Shown one piece after another: positions 60,341-64,000 of a stretch of DNA of 64,000 nt. The notes beneath the pieces were generated by a model, which saw only the letters and a program-made list of their open reading frames with translations, was not told the DNA's origin and ran no database searches. Within the stretch, counting starts at the first letter, position 1, and each line of letters starts with the position of its first letter. Source of the DNA: Polytrichum commune (lineage: Eukaryota > Streptophyta > Polytrichopsida > Polytrichales > Polytrichaceae); NCBI GenBank assembly GCA_950295325.1, contig OX485803.1, forward strand, positions 51,043,554 through 51,107,553. The letters are read 5' to 3'. A program made the position numbers and the translations under genes.

Positions 60341-60604
60341 TAAGGCCATAAAGGGGAGAGGCTTCTTGAAGTCAAGGGCCTCGGCTTGAGGATGGGAACC
60401 CGATATTTCAAGGGGGGGGGGGGGGAGCGATGGATTTTGACACTTAAAAATGAAGGAGTTCATTCCAGCAATTGTTGGGGTGGCAACTAGCATCCCACCC
60501 ACACACAATGCATTGCCCCACCCAATGCCCACCCATAAACATCATGCTCTACAAAAATGCCTATGTTTAACCAAATAATGTAATATGTCATCATGTTTTA
60601 AGCT

Positions 60605-61375
60605 TGTGTTTAGGTGAGGTAACATCTTATTATGTGGACACTCTTCTTGATCGGACACCTATATTTGGGTGGTGTGTGGCACAGCTTGTAGTTAAAAATA
60701 ATCACCAAAAAGGAATGTGGGTCCGATGAGATTGGACGATGTGCTAAAAATAGAGACGCCATTATAGGTTCAATAGTTTGCACAATTGGGAGGGCCCATA
60801 TGATCACTCAAAGAGAAAGAGAATCATCACTTTGACCTCTCATAATTTTTGCATCTCAACTCCGCTTCTGGCAAAAACTTGAAAAGGCAATCTTTTTGTG
60901 AATTGTGATTGCTAACCAAATGAAGAGATGCACAATCAAATCCAATAGCCAAAATCAACTTTGGAGTTAAAAGTGCCCACAACATGGCCTATTTTATAAG
61001 GTATGTAGCTCAATTGTGGGCCACTTCCAACTCCACAAATAATATTGGTCAATAATAGGAGGGAATGTGAGGAAGACTGAAGAAACTAGGTCACCCTAAT
61101 GTACCATCACCTTTTTTTGGCAATAGGAATTGTGTAATATGCAGATTTTCAACTCAATCTCAAGATCGGGGTTTAGATCAAAACTTACTATAAGTCAAAG
61201 AGAAGATTACTTATCTCAATAAGTGACCAAATAGGCCTTTCCAAGAGTGTTAACTATTGAACCTAGAATGGTATATGTACATTGGTCCAATCTCAACATA
61301 ACACCAGTATTTTCGGTTCTTAACAAGGAGCCTTGCTATATACCAATCACATAATAGGCTCACATAAGTCACAAC
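60605..61375. repeat. Two dispersed R1 copies, divergent orientation
   Basis: 60605-61015 (+): GACACCTATATTTGGGTGG, AATCACCAAAAAGGAATG, CATATGATCACTCAAAGAG, AATCATCACTTTGACCTC. About 61190-61375 (-): GTTAACTATTGAACCTAGAATGG-like text, TATACCAATCACATAATAGG. The pair could fold back. No gene in this stretch. Confidence 0.5.
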
Positions 61376-61940
61376 GTTTGCTGAGATTGTTTCAAAGGGC
61401 AAAGGCGCAAGCTTGCAATAGCAATATATCAATAAATGTGGGTTTTCATGACTTTGAGATGGGTTCTGTTTCGTTGGTCATCTGTCTGTTCAAACATCCA
61501 AAGGTTCACGAACCCTCTAAATAAATATATACACATTTTAGCAGATAGTATAGAAGAGTTATTGCAAATTGGAATCAACGAAACATGTAGGCTGCAGGCA
61601 GAGGAGGGGTAGAACACAACCTGGTTTGATGAAGGAAATTTCACCCCAATGTTTGGTTATGTTTTGATTGTATATGTCAAACCACTGCACCATTCTTCTG
61701 ACTAAGTGCTCATACTTATGTCCGACTTAAGGTTATGAATTTACTCAAACCAGAGACTGCAGAAGCCGTGTTGCGAGCATGCTAATTGTGAAGAAACCCC
61801 GGGTAACATCAAATGCAGAGATTAATACACTAGATAATAAATGATATTATTAACATATGGAATAAAGTGAATTTGCATTGTTTCAATATCTTGCCTGCCA
61901 GTCGAAGCTGTGCAAAGTGCACTTGAAGTTAGAAGCAAGA

Positions 61941-62315
61941 AGTACACTAAATAGGATATTTAATGTCACCAACTCTATTTGTCTTGTTCATTACTAATTG
62001 TAAACCATGGAGTAGTGTCACAAGCACTAAATGTTGACCTAAAAAAATTGGGCATTAAAGATTTACAGTGTTGCAAGTAAGGCCACTTACTAAGTGATTT
62101 TTCATCTAGATGTCAATCATCCATGACAATATTTCATCACAGATTTGTTAGGATGCAAATTATGCCAAACTTTGTTTCAATAATTGACATTTGGATGAAT
62201 CGGAAGTAAGTTGGGATGATAGTATTTGTAAACTTATTCATAAAAAGTGTCACTAAGAAAGTTACCACAGTGACATAGAATGCCATATGACACTACAGAT
62301 CATATTTAGTGTAGT
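61941..62315. mobile_element. ACTACACT-end MITE (375 bp)
   Basis: It begins AGTACACTAAATAGGATATT and ends CATATTTAGTGTAGT, with an interior homologous over its length to 21856-22220. Terminal repeats are subterminally palindromic (TTAGTG and CACTAA). Confidence 0.62.
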
Positions 62316-62531
62316 CATTTCTCTTCAAAATTTGGCTGTGAGCTGAAAATCACCTAATAAGTTAGGAATACTTAAGTACCATGAAAAGTTCCCAGGAAGT
62401 TGGTGACAGAATATGTACGTACACAAGTCCCATGGGCAGGGAATATAATCTCAGCCAGTGTTTTAGAGGTTGCAAGATTCTCAATATCGTCCCAAATATA
62501 GGTGATTCTATAAGCAAATTTGTACTATCTG

Positions 62532-62739
62532 CAGTGTCCAGGGTCGATATCCAAGTGTGTTTCCAAGTCCAACCAGTTACATGTTGACATCTTTCGGTTT
62601 TTCTTTACTAAGTTGGGGTATATTCTAGAATTTCTTCTAAAATGGTCAATAATTTTCCTGAAGTCTTGAGCTTCAACCAGTTATTTCTCAAACTCAACCA
62701 GTTCATCTGTAACTAACAGCCAGTTCTCCCCATACATTG
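62532..62739 (-). mobile_element. hAT-like MITE copy with internal deletion
   Basis: It starts CAGTG at 62532 and ends GTTCTCCCCATACATTG. Interior blocks are AAGTCCAACCAGTTACATG, CCTGAAGTCTTGAG and CTCAAACTCAACCAGTTC. Most ACCGGTT motifs have decayed to ACCAGTT. Confidence 0.65.
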
Positions 62740-63639
62740 CCTACCAGGGGCCTGGGGAGGGGTGAATCTTTGAAATTTCAGTGTGTTCAGGGAAGATTCT
62801 GTTGATGAAAGGATTGTCGTAATAGACTAAATGTTTTCAATACATATCCCCTAGTATTTCTGGTTGCAGTAGGCATTCCAATGTGCATAAAGTCAGATTG
62901 TCGTCAAGACTCGAACGTTATCAGCTTGAACGCAATTTTGACTCCTGGAATTAATGCACAGTAATTCCATCCAGTAAAGTCCCCCCCCCATAGTTGATGC
63001 ATGTGTATTTTTACCTTCCTTGCTTTTGGGAAGTTGCCGTCATCCTCAAATTGTGCCCCTCCCAAGATTTTAAGCTACCATCAAAGATTCCCAATTCATT
63101 CCTTCTTTGGCTCGTGAAGCACCTCGCGTGTCTCTTCTGAGCAGAATAGAAAACTCTATCGCATGACACCCTAGCCTTTCAAGTAGTCCACCTAGTTCAA
63201 TGCACAATGTAGGGGCAGAAATTGTAGTCAGGCCATTATAACTTAGCTAGGAGGAGAGTATGTGAAAGTCATTTTGTCCGGTAAGAAGCTCGTTGCGTTT
63301 TCAAAGGTTAGGTTTTCTGACACCTATCATGGAGGAGGCTAAAAACCAAGAGATAAATTACATATTGTCATAAAAATAGCTCAATTTGTGTCTAAATCAT
63401 CGGAGTTAGGGATTCCCATCTAATCTCTCGGTATCCAATTGGAAATATACTAACAACAAACTTGGAAGGCACATGTTTTTACCACACCCTTCATGGTAGG
63501 TGTCGTGAATGAAAATCACGTGTGTATCCTCAATCTTACACACACACATGCACACAAGCAATGACCTAATAAAATCTTAGCTACTATAGTCAAAATTTGA
63601 TTAAACAAAAGTGGACCTATGGGTCCAAACAATGCACCC

Positions 63640-63860
63640 ATTACTCATCATGAATGAATAAATGATCATATAGATTTCCCCAATTATGTTCACTATTGAA
63701 CTTAGAATAGTTTACAAGTTTTGAGCACACAGTCCATTCTCTTTTATACACATGTCTTTTATGTGTCCATCCTTAGGGTCCACATGGAATCACACACAAC
63801 TCCAATGTAGGTGTTTGTGCAAGTCGAGTAATTGATTTAAGCCACTTACCTTATATTAAT
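63640..63860 (-). repeat. Dispersed repeat R1, partial copy
   Basis: Phrases are AATGATCATATAGATTTCCC, CAATTATGTTCACTATTGAA, GTCTTTTATGTGTCCATCC and CTCCAATGTAGGTG, then CACTTACCTTAT. The rest of 62.74-64.0 kb shows no recognisable gene. Confidence 0.5.
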
Positions 63861-64000
63861 CAAGAATTGATATGTCCATGACCATGCCCTCCCTATTGGA
63901 TATCGTCCCTATAAGGGTGGCTTGATCTCAATGCTTTAACCCATGTCCCATACAAACCATGAGATTAAGCCACTTAAGGCTGAAATGATACTAGAAGGCA

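Overview
The window looks like nuclear DNA of a land plant. It holds three recognisable protein-coding genes in about 64 kb: an intraflagellar transport gene (IFT172), a RIN4/NOI-family gene and a NAC transcription factor gene. The rest is AT-rich and full of repeats, mostly MITE-like elements and decayed LINEs. NAC and RIN4/NOI proteins mark a plant. IFT172 is a cilium/flagellum gene that is kept only in plants with swimming sperm. The likely source is therefore a seed-free plant (fern or lycophyte, less likely a moss) or a cycad/Ginkgo, not a flowering plant or conifer. I cannot narrow it further from sequence alone.

Layout. Positions 1 to about 22.4 kb hold no gene I can recognise; the stretch is packed with MITE families, tandem repeats and a degenerate LINE ORF2 (5.4-6.7 kb). 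A RIN4/NOI-like gene on the + strand has an uninterrupted ORF at 23294-24184. IFT172 on the - strand occupies 44772 down to 26784. I resolved 34 exons whose lengths sum to 3417 nt (1139 codons) with an unbroken frame. They encode the two WD40 propellers and the first half of the alpha-solenoid. The last third of the protein is not found in the window. Its introns carry LINE pieces and MITEs, and five of its 33 introns appear to use GC instead of GT donors. From 45 to 55 kb there is repeat-rich DNA without a recognisable gene. A three-exon NAC gene of the NAM/CUC type lies on the - strand (59301 to 55495), with a tandemly triplicated block inside intron 1. The right end (59.9-64 kb) is again MITEs and dispersed repeats.

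The three genes have no evident functional link. IFT172 would act in flagellar assembly in developing sperm, the RIN4-like protein at membranes in signalling or immunity, and the NAC protein in the nucleus as a regulator. The most distinctive material is the IFT172 gene structure and a hAT-like MITE family of about 225 bp. That family has 8-bp target duplications visible at several copies and insertion sites that can be compared with related uninserted copies inside this same window.
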